From positions 744,001 through 808,000 of the forward strand of contig NZ_CP119106.1 in assembly GCF_029643425.1 (NCBI RefSeq): a stretch of DNA of 64,000 nt, given 5' to 3'. Made by a program: the position numbers and the translations under genes. Position 1 is the stretch's first letter, and each line of letters opens with the position of its first letter. Under the pieces are notes generated by a model that made no database searches, had not been told where the DNA came from, and was given only the letters and a program-made list of their open reading frames with translations. The stretch is from Isoptericola sp. AK164 (GTDB taxonomy: Bacteria; Actinomycetota; Actinomycetes; Actinomycetales; Cellulomonadaceae). This document shows positions 47,875 to 56,337 of the stretch, one piece after another.

Positions 47875-48404
47875 TGCCGCTGACCGCGCCGGACGGCCCC
47901 GCGGGCGTGTCGGTGCGACGGGCCCGCGCGGCGGACCTGCTCGCGATCGAGGACGTCCAGGAGGCCGCGGGCCGCGGTGAGCTCCTCGACGGGGTGCGGG
48001 CGGCCCTGCACGACCCGCAGCGGCTGGTGGTGGTCGCCGAGGCCGCCGGCGCCGTCGTCGGCTGGGCCAAGACCCACGTGCACGCGACGTCCGACGGCGT
48101 CGCCCCGGCGGGCCACTACCTCGGCGGGGTGACCGTCGAGCCGACATGGCGGCGCCGCGGTGTCGGGACGGCGCTGACCGCCGTGCGGATGGACTGGCTG
48201 GCCGAGCGCGCCGGGCGGGTGCACTACATGGTCAACGCCGCGAACACCGCGTCGATCGCGCTGCACGCACCGTGGGGGTTCCGGGAGGTGGTGCGCTCCT
48301 CCGCGCTGCACGGGGTGCGGTTCGCGGGCGGCGTCGGGGTGCTGCTGGGCGCCGACCTGCCGGCACCCGCCCCGCCGGTCAGCGCGGCAGGTGGGACTCG
48401 ATGA
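47871..48404 (+). CDS. GNAT-family N-acetyltransferase
   Basis: This 177-aa protein has the acetyl-CoA-binding signature VEPTWRRRGVGTALT and a downstream NAANTASIALHAPWGFREV typical of GNAT enzymes. ATG 47871 overlaps the nnr stop by four bases (ATGA), so it is cotranscribed. Acceptor substrate unknown. Its 3' end overlaps the glutathione peroxidase gene by 26 bp on the other strand. Confidence 0.85.
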   Translation: MMPLTAPDGPAGVSVRRARAADLLAIEDVQEAAGRGELLDGVRAALHDPQRLVVVAEAAGAVVGWAKTHVHATSDGVAPAGHYLGGVTVEPTWRRRGVGTALTAVRMDWLAERAGRVHYMVNAANTASIALHAPWGFREVVRSSALHGVRFAGGVGVLLGADLPAPAPPVSAAGGTR

Positions 48405-48861
48405 CCTCGACGATCTCCGGGTCGTCCGGCACGGTCTTGGGGGAGTAGCGGCGGACCTCGCCACCGGGCAGCACGAGGAACTTCTCGAAGTTCCACCGGA
48501 TGCGGCCGTCGTGGCCGCCGGCGTCCGGGGTCTTCGTCAGCTCGGCGTACAGCGGGTGGGCGTTCCTGCCGTTGACCTTGACCTTGGACACCACGGGGAA
48601 CGTCACCCCGTAGGTGGCCGAGCAGAACTCCGCGATCTTCTCGTCGGTGGACAGCTCCTGCAGGAACTGGTTGCTGGGGAACCCCACGACCGTGAACCCG
48701 CGCTCGGCGTACTTCTGCTGGAGCTGCTCCAGGGCGGTGTACTGCGGGGTCAGGCCGCAGCGCGAGGCGACGTTGACGACCATCACCACGTCGTCGCGGT
48801 GCTCGGCCAGCGTCGCGGTCGTGCCGTCCATCCGGTCGAACGGGATCTCGTAGATGTCCAT
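48379..48861 (-). CDS. Glutathione peroxidase-family protein
   Basis: The protein (160 aa from ATG 48861) has NVASRCGLTPQY, with the peroxidatic Cys in place of selenocysteine, then FPSNQF and RWNFEKFLV. These fit the Cys-type glutathione/thioredoxin peroxidases. No export signal is visible. An upstream ATG 48873 overlaps the ccdA-like stop (ATGA) and would add four residues. It is the last gene of a three-gene redox operon. Confidence 0.88.
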   Translation of the reverse strand: MDIYEIPFDRMDGTTATLAEHRDDVVMVVNVASRCGLTPQYTALEQLQQKYAERGFTVVGFPSNQFLQELSTDEKIAEFCSATYGVTFPVVSKVKVNGRNAHPLYAELTKTPDAGGHDGRIRWNFEKFLVLPGGEVRRYSPKTVPDDPEIVEVIESHLPR

Positions 48862-48869
48862 GCGTCCCA

Positions 48870-49709
48870 TCATGCCCGGTGTCGACGCCACCAGGTCAGG
48901 CCTGCCACGGACCCGAGCACGACGACGAGCACCGCCAGCAGACCGACCCAGCCCAGGCTCTCCGCGGTCGAGGCCAGCCAGCGCTGGACGGCGGCCGCAC
49001 CCTCGACGACCGGGTCGGTGCCGGCCCCGCCGTACAGGACCCGCAGCTCCCAGAACCCGTACCAGGCCACGTACAGCCCCGCGACGAGGAGGATGGCGCC
49101 GCCGACGCGGGCCAGGACCGGTCCGGCACGGCGGGCGCGACCCACGACACCGGCCCCCGCGACGGCCACGACGACGGCGGCCGTGCCGACGAGCAGCGCC
49201 ATCCCGGCCGCGTAGGTGGCGAACAGCGCGACGCCCTGCCCCACGGACCCGGCGCGGAACGCGGTGACGACGACGGCGAGGAACGGCGCGATGGTGCAGG
49301 TCAGCGACGCCAGGGCGTACGAGGCGCCGAACCCCACCACCGACCACCAGCGGTCCGTCAGGGGACGACCCGTCCCGGTGCGCAGCACCCGCAGTCCCGG
49401 CAGCTCCCGCCCGGCGACCACCCACGCGCCGGCGGCGGCGAGCACGACGCCGAGCACGAGGGTGAACACGGGCAGCCAGCGCTGGACCGAGCTGGCCACC
49501 GGCGCCACGACGAGCCCGAAGGTGCCGAACACGGCGACGAACCCGAGGGTGAGCGCCGCCGTCGAGCGCAGGGCGCGGCCGACGGCGGACGCCCGGCCGT
49601 CGTCGGGCCGCACCAGGGTGGCGAGGTAGGCGGGCAGCAGCGCGAACCCGCACGGGTTGACCGCCGCCACCAGGCCGGCCCCGAGGGCGAGCGCGAACCC
49701 CTCGCCCAC
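48870..49709 (-). CDS. CcdA/DsbD-type thiol-disulfide transporter
   Basis: This 279-aa polytopic membrane protein has about six to eight hydrophobic segments. It has the redox cysteines expected of CcdA: Cys20 in NPCGF and Cys138 in ASLTCTIAPF. It would carry electrons from cytoplasmic thioredoxin across the membrane. GTG 49709 lies one base after the TlpA-like stop, so the two genes are clearly coupled. Confidence 0.88.
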   Translation of the reverse strand: MGEGFALALGAGLVAAVNPCGFALLPAYLATLVRPDDGRASAVGRALRSTAALTLGFVAVFGTFGLVVAPVASSVQRWLPVFTLVLGVVLAAAGAWVVAGRELPGLRVLRTGTGRPLTDRWWSVVGFGASYALASLTCTIAPFLAVVVTAFRAGSVGQGVALFATYAAGMALLVGTAAVVVAVAGAGVVGRARRAGPVLARVGGAILLVAGLYVAWYGFWELRVLYGGAGTDPVVEGAAAVQRWLASTAESLGWVGLLAVLVVVLGSVAGLTWWRRHRA

Positions 49710-49710
49710 G

Positions 49711-50334
49711 TCAGCCCGCGAGGTCGGCGACGACGGACTCGAGCTCGGACTCCGGCACGGACCCCTCGAGGACGATCTCGCCGTCGGCGTCGAGCACGAC
49801 GAAGGTCGACTGCTGCGTCATGCCGAAGTGCTGCCAGACCTCGCCCGCGTCGTCGACGAGGTGGGTGGGTCCGGCGATGTCGTCCGCGGCCATGTCGCTG
49901 ATCGCCTCCGCGTCGTCGAGGCCGCCGACGGCCACGACCGCGACGTCCTCGCCGTAGGTCTCCGCCAGGCCGGTCACCGTGGGGATCTGGGCCCGGCAGG
50001 TCGGGCACCACGGCGCCCAGAACCACAGCACGGCGGGCGCGTCGGCGAGCTCGGAGCCGGCGAAGGTGCCGCCCTCGAGCGTCGTCGCGGAGAAGTCGTA
50101 GACGGCGGGCAGGTCCGCGTCGTCCGCCCTGTCGGCGCTCTCGTCCGCGGACGTGTCGTCGGAGCCCGACGTCTCGTCGTCCATCAGCGTCTCGTCGTCC
50201 ATCGGCTCCTCGGAGGCCGTCGTGGTGTCCGCGGTCGAGCCGGCGCCGGTCGGCGTCTCCTCGGCGGCGCAGCCGGCCACGAGCAGCAGGGCCAGGGTCG
50301 CGGCGGCCGTCGCCGCCCCTCGTGTGGTTCGCAT
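49711..50334 (-). CDS. TlpA/ResA-like thiol-disulfide lipoprotein
   Basis: The 207-aa protein begins with a signal peptide and lipobox LVAGC (Cys22). A long acidic, Thr/Asp-rich linker follows (about residues 25-72), then a thioredoxin fold with WCPTC (Cys110, Cys113). It is likely anchored outside the membrane and reduced by the CcdA-like partner. Targets could be cytochrome c or exported thiol proteins; no cytochrome c gene is nearby. Confidence 0.88.
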   Translation of the reverse strand: MRTTRGAATAAATLALLLVAGCAAEETPTGAGSTADTTTASEEPMDDETLMDDETSGSDDTSADESADRADDADLPAVYDFSATTLEGGTFAGSELADAPAVLWFWAPWCPTCRAQIPTVTGLAETYGEDVAVVAVGGLDDAEAISDMAADDIAGPTHLVDDAGEVWQHFGMTQQSTFVVLDADGEIVLEGSVPESELESVVADLAG

Positions 50335-50425
50335 GTCCCCAGTCTGCGTCCGCGCGGGCCGCGAACCCAGGGTGCGACGCCTTACGGAGTCGTGACGACG
50401 GGTGGCGGGGCCCGACAATGGAGCC

Positions 50426-51391
50426 ATGCCGTCCCCGCGCAAGCACGTCCCGCCCCTGCCGGTGCGCGACGGCCTGAACCCCACCCGGCTCGTGCTGCCG
50501 CACGACGCGGCCTCCGTGGCACGGTTCGCGACGGCCGCCCAGTACCTGCTGGACCGCTTCCCGCACGACGCGGCCCGCCTGCGCGAGAAGATCGCCGCGG
50601 GGGAGGTCGTCACCGGTGACGGCACCCGGGTCACGGACGACACGCCGTACCGGCCGCGGGGCTTCGTCTACCTCTACCGCGACCCCCCGGCCGACGAGCC
50701 CGACGTCCCGGCGCTGGCCGAGATCGAGGTGCTGCACCGCGACGAGGACCTGCTCGTGGTGGACAAGCCGCACCGGGTCGCCACGATGCCGCGCGGCCGG
50801 TGGGTCACCCGCACCGTGCTGACCCACCTGCGGCGCCAGCTCGACCTGCCGGAGCTCGTCCCCGCGCACCGCCTCGACCGGCCGACCGCCGGCGTCCTCG
50901 TGCTCACGGTCCGGCCCGAGGTCCGGGGCCCGTACCAGCTCGTCTTCCAGGAGCGCCGCGCGCACAAGGTCTACGAGGCGGTCGCCCCGCTCCCCGCGGC
51001 CGACGACGGCGGCACCGCCTTCCCGCGGACGGTCCGGTCGCGCATCGTCAAGCGCCGCGGGTCGGTGCGGGCCGAGGAGGTGCCCGGCGAGGTCAACGCG
51101 GAGTCGTGGATCGACCTCGTCGACCGGGACCCGGACCGCGGGCTCGGCCTGTACCGTCTCGAGCCGCACACCGGAAAGACCCACCAGCTCCGGCTGCACA
51201 TGGCCTCGCTCGGGCTGCCGATCCGGCACGACCCGTTCTGGCCCGTGCTGCGCGCCGGGTCCGACGACGACGCCGACGACGGCCCGCCGCTGCAGCTCCT
51301 GGCCCGCTCGCTCACCTTCGTCGACCCGCTGACCGGCCGGTCACGCCGCTTCACCTCCCGGCGCAACCTGTCCGCCTGGCACCCCCGCTGA
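50426..51391 (+). CDS. RluA-family pseudouridine synthase
   Basis: This 321-aa enzyme has the RluA signature HRLDRPTAGVLVLT with the catalytic Asp, and PHTGKTHQLRLHMASLGLPI. The RNA target is unknown. GACAAT (50414-50419) six bases upstream of ATG 50426 suggests a leaderless transcript. A palindromic repeat begins four bases after its stop. Confidence 0.88.
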   Translation: MPSPRKHVPPLPVRDGLNPTRLVLPHDAASVARFATAAQYLLDRFPHDAARLREKIAAGEVVTGDGTRVTDDTPYRPRGFVYLYRDPPADEPDVPALAEIEVLHRDEDLLVVDKPHRVATMPRGRWVTRTVLTHLRRQLDLPELVPAHRLDRPTAGVLVLTVRPEVRGPYQLVFQERRAHKVYEAVAPLPAADDGGTAFPRTVRSRIVKRRGSVRAEEVPGEVNAESWIDLVDRDPDRGLGLYRLEPHTGKTHQLRLHMASLGLPIRHDPFWPVLRAGSDDDADDGPPLQLLARSLTFVDPLTGRSRRFTSRRNLSAWHPR

Positions 51392-51395
51392 GTGT

Positions 51396-51452
51396 TGTGG
51401 GCGTGAAATCTGCAGCTCCTGGCCCCCGAGAGCTGCAGATTTCACGCCCACA
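51396..51452. repeat. Palindromic repeat copy after the RluA-type gene
   Basis: Perfect 23-bp arms (51396-51418 and 51430-51452) flank an 11-nt loop. The tips TGTGGGCGTGAAA are shared with the copies at 46705 and 55517. It may terminate the upstream gene before the alr promoter at 51475. Confidence 0.85.
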
Positions 51453-51487
51453 GCGGTGGGGCCGGGTCCGGTGAGAGAATCGCGACC

Positions 51488-52732
51488 GTGACGACTCCCG
51501 CCTTCGACGACGGCACCCCGGCCCGCGCGATCGTCGACCTCGACGCGATCCGCGACAACGTCTCCGCGCTGCGCGACCACGCGCCGTCGGCCGACCTGAT
51601 GGCCGTCGTCAAGGCCGACGGCTACGGCCACGGCATGCTCCCCGCGGCCCGGGCGGCGCTCGCGGGCGGGGCGCACTGGCTCGGGGTGGCGACCGCCGAG
51701 GAAGCCCTCGCCCTGCGTGCCGGACTGGGCCCCGACGTGCCGGTGCTCGTCTGGCTCCTGACGCCGGGGGCGCCGTTCGCCGAGCTGATCGCGGCCGGCG
51801 TCGACGTCACCGTGGCGGCCCCCTGGGCGCTGGACGAGGTCGCCGCCGGTGCGCGGGCGGCCGGCCGGGTCGCCCGGGTGCACGTCAAGGTCGACACCGG
51901 CCTGTCGCGCAACGGCGTCGCGATGGGCGACCTGCCGCGGGTGGCCCTCCGGGCGGCCGGGCTGGAATCGTCGGGGGAGATCCACGTCGTCGGGGTGTTC
52001 TCGCACCTGGCCTGCGCCGACGAGCCCGGCCACCCGTCGATCGACCGCCAGGCGGCGGCCTTCGACGCCGCGCTGGAGGAGATGGCCGGTGCCGGGTTGC
52101 GGCCCGAGGTGCGGCACCTCGCGAACTCCGCGGCCACGCTCACCCTGTCGGGGCTGCACTACGACCTGGTCCGGCCCGGGATCTCGGTCTACGGCAACTC
52201 GCCCGGTCCGCTCCTCGGGCCACCCGGCCGGTACGGGCTGCGCCCGGCGATGACGTTCGAGGCACGGCTGGCGAACGTCAAGCACGTCGCCGCCGGCGAG
52301 GGCGTCTCGTACGGCCACCTGTACACCACGACCCAGGACACGACCGTGGGCCTGGTCCCGGTGGGCTACGGCGACGGCGTCCCGCGGCACGGCTCGGGCG
52401 GCGCGGCCGGTCCCGGCGGACCGGTCGCCGTCGGCGCGGACGGCTCCGGCCGGGTGCTGCGCGTGGCGGGCCGGGTCTGCATGGACCAGTTCGTCCTCGA
52501 CCTCGGGCCGGGGGCCGCCGAACGAGCGGGCGACGTGGTGACCCTGTTCGGCGCGTCGGACGGCGTGGCGCACGGGGCACCGCTGCCGAACGCCCAGGAC
52601 TGGGCCGACGCCGCGGGGACCATCAGCTATGAGATCGTGACGCGTCTGGCTCCGCGGGTGCCGCGGACGTACGTCGGCACCGCCGGGTCGAACACGACGG
52701 ACCGCACGACCGAAGGAGAGGCACAGCAGTGA
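51488..52732 (+). CDS. alr: Alanine racemase
   Basis: Alr (414 aa) makes D-alanine for peptidoglycan. The PLP lysine lies in AVVKADGYGHG (Lys42) and the second catalytic Tyr in GVSYGH. GTG 51488 has GAGAAT seven bases upstream, suggesting a leaderless start. Its stop overlaps tsaE by four bases (GTGA). Confidence 0.97.
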   Translation: MTTPAFDDGTPARAIVDLDAIRDNVSALRDHAPSADLMAVVKADGYGHGMLPAARAALAGGAHWLGVATAEEALALRAGLGPDVPVLVWLLTPGAPFAELIAAGVDVTVAAPWALDEVAAGARAAGRVARVHVKVDTGLSRNGVAMGDLPRVALRAAGLESSGEIHVVGVFSHLACADEPGHPSIDRQAAAFDAALEEMAGAGLRPEVRHLANSAATLTLSGLHYDLVRPGISVYGNSPGPLLGPPGRYGLRPAMTFEARLANVKHVAAGEGVSYGHLYTTTQDTTVGLVPVGYGDGVPRHGSGGAAGPGGPVAVGADGSGRVLRVAGRVCMDQFVLDLGPGAAERAGDVVTLFGASDGVAHGAPLPNAQDWADAAGTISYEIVTRLAPRVPRTYVGTAGSNTTDRTTEGEAQQ

Positions 52733-53277
52733 GTGACGTCGTCGCGCAGGTCGAGCTGGACCTGCCCGAGGCCGCGGACGCGCGGGCGCTGGGCGGGGCG
52801 CTGTCGGGGATCCTCCGGGCCGGGGACCTGGTGATCCTCACCGGCGATCTCGGCGCGGGCAAGACCACCCTGACCCAGGGGCTGGGCCGAGCGCTCAACG
52901 TGCGCGGCCAGGTCGCGTCCCCCACCTTCATCGTGGCGCGCGAGCACCCGCCGCTGCCGCGGCAGGACGGGACCACCGGTCCGGCGCTGGTGCACGTGGA
53001 CGCCTACCGCCTCGGCGGCCTGGAGGAGCTGGACGCCCTCGACCTGGACTCGTCGCTGGACGAGTCCGTCACCGTCGTCGAGTGGGGCCGCGGGCTGGCC
53101 GAGGCGCTCACCGACGACCGGCTCGAGGTCGACCTGCAGCGCCCGCGCGGCGGCGACGTCGACACCGAGCACCCCGAGGCCGGCGTCCGGCGCGCGACCG
53201 TGCGCGCCGTCGGCCCGCGCTGGCAGGGCGTGGACCTGTCCCGGCTCGTGCCGCGCCCGCGCCCGGGCAAGGTCTGA
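52729..53277 (+). CDS. tsaE: tRNA t6A biosynthesis ATPase TsaE
   Basis: TsaE (182 aa, GTG start) is the ATPase of the t6A modification complex. The P-loop GDLGAGKTT (residues 39-47), SPTFIVAREH and VHVDAYRL are conserved. Coupled to alr. Confidence 0.95.
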   Translation: MSDVVAQVELDLPEAADARALGGALSGILRAGDLVILTGDLGAGKTTLTQGLGRALNVRGQVASPTFIVAREHPPLPRQDGTTGPALVHVDAYRLGGLEELDALDLDSSLDESVTVVEWGRGLAEALTDDRLEVDLQRPRGGDVDTEHPEAGVRRATVRAVGPRWQGVDLSRLVPRPRPGKV

Positions 53278-53295
53278 CGGGGCGGCTGCTCGCCG

Positions 53296-53301
53296 TAGGC
53301 T
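53296..53301 (+). promoter_or_regulatory. tsaB -10 box (leaderless)
   Basis: TAGGCT ends six bases before the tsaB GTG, with no ribosome-binding site between. It may give tsaB an extra start within the alr-tsaE-tsaB-rimI run. Confidence 0.5.
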
Positions 53302-53307
53302 GGTGCC

Positions 53308-54048
53308 GTGGCAGTTCTCGCGATCGACACGTCCGCCGCCGTCTCCGTCGCCCTGGTCGACGACGACGGCGGCCGCCTCGCCGTCCGCACCGCCGACGAG
53401 CGCCGTCGGCACGCCGAGTCCCTCGCCCCGCTGATCGCCGAGGTGCTGGCTGCTGCGGGGCTGGAGCGGACCGACCTGACCGCCGTCGTCGGTGGCACCG
53501 GGCCCGCGCCGTTCACCGGTCTGCGGGTCGGCCTGGTCACGGCCCGCACGCTGGCGCTCGCCCTGGGCATCGAGGTCCTCGGCGTCCCGAGCGTCGACGC
53601 GCTCGCCGTCGAGGCCGTCGCCGACCTGGGACTGGACCCCGGCGACGAGGTCCTCGTGGCGACCGACGCCCGGCGCAAGGAGGTCTACTGGGCTCGGTAC
53701 CGCGTCGTCGCGCACGAGGGGCCGCACGGCCTCCCCGTCGTCGAGGTGCTGAGCGGACCCGAGGTCGCCACGGCCGCCGCCGTCGCGGACGCCCACCTCG
53801 ACGCCCCCGCGGCGGACGGCGCACGGCTCGCCGTCGTGGGGGAGGGCACCAGCCTCTACCCGGACCGCCTACCGGCCGAGGAGGACGCCCCCGTCCTGCC
53901 GGACGCGACCGTGCTCGCCCGGCTGGCGCTGGCCCGCCGCGCCGCGGGCGTGGAGCAGCCGACGGAGCCACTGTACCTGCGGCGCCCGGACGTCCAGGAG
54001 CCCACCGGGAACCGGAGCATCCTGCGTGCCGCCGGGAGCGGGGCATGA
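53308..54048 (+). CDS. tsaB: tRNA t6A biosynthesis protein TsaB
   Basis: TsaB (246 aa) is the inactive paralogue that partners TsaD. MAVLAIDTSAAVSVALVDDD and GGTGPAPFTGLRVGLVTA are diagnostic. It is followed by rimI with a four-base overlap. Confidence 0.95.
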   Translation: MAVLAIDTSAAVSVALVDDDGGRLAVRTADERRRHAESLAPLIAEVLAAAGLERTDLTAVVGGTGPAPFTGLRVGLVTARTLALALGIEVLGVPSVDALAVEAVADLGLDPGDEVLVATDARRKEVYWARYRVVAHEGPHGLPVVEVLSGPEVATAAAVADAHLDAPAADGARLAVVGEGTSLYPDRLPAEEDAPVLPDATVLARLALARRAAGVEQPTEPLYLRRPDVQEPTGNRSILRAAGSGA

Positions 54049-54602
54049 CGCAGCGTCCGGTGTCCGTGCGGCTGCGACCGCTGGCCAGCGCCGACTTCGA
54101 CCGCATCCTGCAGCTCGAGCACGAGCTCTTCGGTCCGGGCGCCTGGACCTACGGCATGCTCGCCGACGAGCTGGCGGGGCTCGGACGCTGGTACGTCGTC
54201 GCGGAGCTCGACGGACCCGACGCGTTGGGTCTCGGCCCGGGTCGGCGGCCCGTGGTGGGCTACGCCGGCCTGTGGTTCGACGGCGACGTCGCCCAGGTCA
54301 TGACGATCGGCACGGCGCGGGAGTACCAGGGCCGCGGCGTGGGCCGACAGCTCCTGCAGGCGCTGGTGGACCGCTCCCGGCAGCTGCGGTCGAGCGCGCT
54401 GCTGCTCGAGGTCGCCGTCGACAACGACCGCGCGCTGGCGCTGTACGGCCGGTTCGGGTTCGAGCAGCTCGGCCTGCGCAAGCGCTACTACCAGCCCGAG
54501 GACAAGGACGCCTACACGATGCGGCTGGACCTGTCGGCCGCGGCCGCGTCCACCGCTCCGGAGGCCCGCACCTCGTCCGGACCCGCCGGCGGCGCCGCGT
54601 GA
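54045..54602 (+). CDS. rimI: Ribosomal protein S18 alanine N-acetyltransferase
   Basis: This 185-aa GNAT enzyme has IGTAREYQGRGVGRQLLQAL and NDRALALYGRFGFEQLGLRKRYY, matching RimI. It sits between tsaB and a rhodanese gene, the usual place near t6A genes. A short Ala/Ser-rich tail ends the protein. Confidence 0.9.
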   Translation: MTQRPVSVRLRPLASADFDRILQLEHELFGPGAWTYGMLADELAGLGRWYVVAELDGPDALGLGPGRRPVVGYAGLWFDGDVAQVMTIGTAREYQGRGVGRQLLQALVDRSRQLRSSALLLEVAVDNDRALALYGRFGFEQLGLRKRYYQPEDKDAYTMRLDLSAAAASTAPEARTSSGPAGGAA

Positions 54603-55474
54603 CGCCGCCCGGGGCGGAGCACCGGGGCGAGGTCCTGGTCGACGCGGACGTGCTGGCCGCCGACCTGCAGCTCGGTGGGCTCGAGGACCCCTTCGGCGGG
54701 GCCCCGGTGCTGCTCGACGTGCGCTGGGCGCTGGGCCGGACGGACGGCCGGGACCGCTACGAGGAGGGGCACCTGCCCGGGGCGGTGTACGTCGACCTGG
54801 AGACCGAGCTCGCCTCGGTGCCCTCCCCGGCGAGCGGTCGTCACCCGCTGCCCTCGGCCGCGGAGTTCCAGCGCACGGCCCGCTCCTGGGGTGTGGGGAC
54901 GGACTCGCGGGTCGTGGTGTACGACGACGTCGGCGGGACGTCCGCGGCGCGCGCCTGGTGGCTGCTGCGCTGGTTCGGGCACCACGCGGTGCGGATCCTC
55001 GACGGCGGTCTCGAGGCGTGGCGGCGGGCGGGCCACCCGCTCGAGGTCGGCCTGACCACGCGCGTGCCGGGCGACGTCGTCGTGCACCCGGGCGGGATGC
55101 CCGTGCTGGACGCCGACGACGCGGCCGACCTGGCGACGTCGGGCGTGCTGCTCGACGCGCGGGCCGCCGAGCGCTACTGGGGCGAGGTGGAGCCGGTCGA
55201 CCCGCAGGCCGGGCACATCCCCGGTGCCGTCTCGGCGCCCACGACGGGCAACCTCGACGACGACGGCACGTTCCGGTCGCCGCACGAGCTGGAAGCGCGG
55301 TTCGCCGCCCTCGGCGTGACGAGGTCCGCCCCGGTCGGGGTGTACTGCGGGTCGGGCGTCACCGCCGCGCACGAGGTCGCGGCGCTGGCCTCGGTCGGCG
55401 TGACGGCGGCGTTGTACCCCGGGTCGTGGTCGCAGTGGTCGAACGACCCGGGCCGACCCGTCGCCACCGGCTGA
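54599..55474 (+). CDS. Sulfurtransferase (tandem rhodanese)
   Basis: This 291-aa protein has two rhodanese domains. The first is degenerate (LLDVRWALG, YEEGHLPGAVYVD). The second has the active-site loop CGSGVTA. It is likely a thiosulfate or mercaptopyruvate sulfurtransferase. GTG 54599 overlaps the rimI stop (GTGA), so it is cotranscribed. Confidence 0.9.
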   Translation: MTPPGAEHRGEVLVDADVLAADLQLGGLEDPFGGAPVLLDVRWALGRTDGRDRYEEGHLPGAVYVDLETELASVPSPASGRHPLPSAAEFQRTARSWGVGTDSRVVVYDDVGGTSAARAWWLLRWFGHHAVRILDGGLEAWRRAGHPLEVGLTTRVPGDVVVHPGGMPVLDADDAADLATSGVLLDARAAERYWGEVEPVDPQAGHIPGAVSAPTTGNLDDDGTFRSPHELEARFAALGVTRSAPVGVYCGSGVTAAHEVAALASVGVTAALYPGSWSQWSNDPGRPVATG

Positions 55475-55516
55475 CCGTCCGCCGCCTCACCGCGCCCGTC
55501 GGCCCGTCGTCGTGGG

Positions 55517-55590
55517 CGTGTCGTTGTGGGCATGAAAAATGCGGTCTTGAACCAGTTCAAGACCGCATTTTTCATGCCCACAACGACACG
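55517..55590. repeat. 35-bp perfect palindromic repeat between convergent genes
   Basis: The arms 55517-55551 and 55556-55590 match perfectly over 35 bp with a CCAG loop. TGTGGGCATGAAA tips relate it to the elements at 46705 and 51396. It lies between the convergent rhodanese and nitroreductase genes and should terminate both. Confidence 0.88.
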
Positions 55591-55613
55591 GGGGAGCCGT
55601 GGGGTGACGAGAC

Positions 55614-56234
55614 TCAGAGGATGCGGGAGACCTGCTCCAGGTCGAGGCGCTTGTTGCGAGGGTGCGGCGCACCCTCGCCGTCGGCCTCGCCGACGTTGAC
55701 GACCATCAGCGACCGCCAGCCGGACTCGGCGAAGAACTCCCGGTCGATCCCGTCGGTTTCCATGCCGTCCATCGGGCCGGCGGCGAGACCCGCGGCCCGC
55801 AGCGCGACGACGAGGTAGCCGGCCTGCAGCAGCGCGTTCTTGCGTGCCATCTCCTCGCGGACCGCGGTCGCCGGGGCGAGCTGCTCGCGGACGCCCGGGT
55901 AGACCGGGAAGAGCTCGTCCAGGTGCTCGTGGAAGGCGGGGTCGGCGGCCAGGACGAGGGACACCGGGGCGGCGTCGACCTTCGCCTTGTTGCCGCCGCC
56001 CATGTGCTCGATCAGGCGCTGCTTCGCCTCGGGCGTGCGCACGATCAGCATCCGCAGCGGCAGCGTATTCATCGCCGTCGGGCCGAGCTTGGCGAGGTCC
56101 CAGGCGGCCTCCAACCGGGCGTCGGGAATCTCGGCGTCGGTCCACAGGGACGTCGAACGGGCGTGGCGGAAGAGCCGGTCCGCCGCTGTCTCGTCGATGG
56201 CGAGGGGGGCGGTCTCGAGCACGGTGTCGGTCAT
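55614..56234 (-). CDS. Nitroreductase-family protein, RutE-like
   Basis: This 206-aa flavoenzyme resembles malonic semialdehyde reductase RutE and other nitroreductases: [46 protein letters not shown] and a C-terminal R-I-L. Its cofactor would be FMN. The true substrate is uncertain, as no rut operon is near. The start at 56234 lacks a clear ribosome-binding site. Confidence 0.83.
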   Translation of the reverse strand: MTDTVLETAPLAIDETAADRLFRHARSTSLWTDAEIPDARLEAAWDLAKLGPTAMNTLPLRMLIVRTPEAKQRLIEHMGGGNKAKVDAAPVSLVLAADPAFHEHLDELFPVYPGVREQLAPATAVREEMARKNALLQAGYLVVALRAAGLAAGPMDGMETDGIDREFFAESGWRSLMVVNVGEADGEGAPHPRNKRLDLEQVSRIL

Positions 56235-56337
56235 GCTCGGGGGAACCGTCCATGCGTTCGCACGATTCCGGTCGGGGCTGTGGGCCGGGTCACCACTCGA
56301 CGTCGACCCACCCGGACCGGGTGACAGAATGTGGCCC

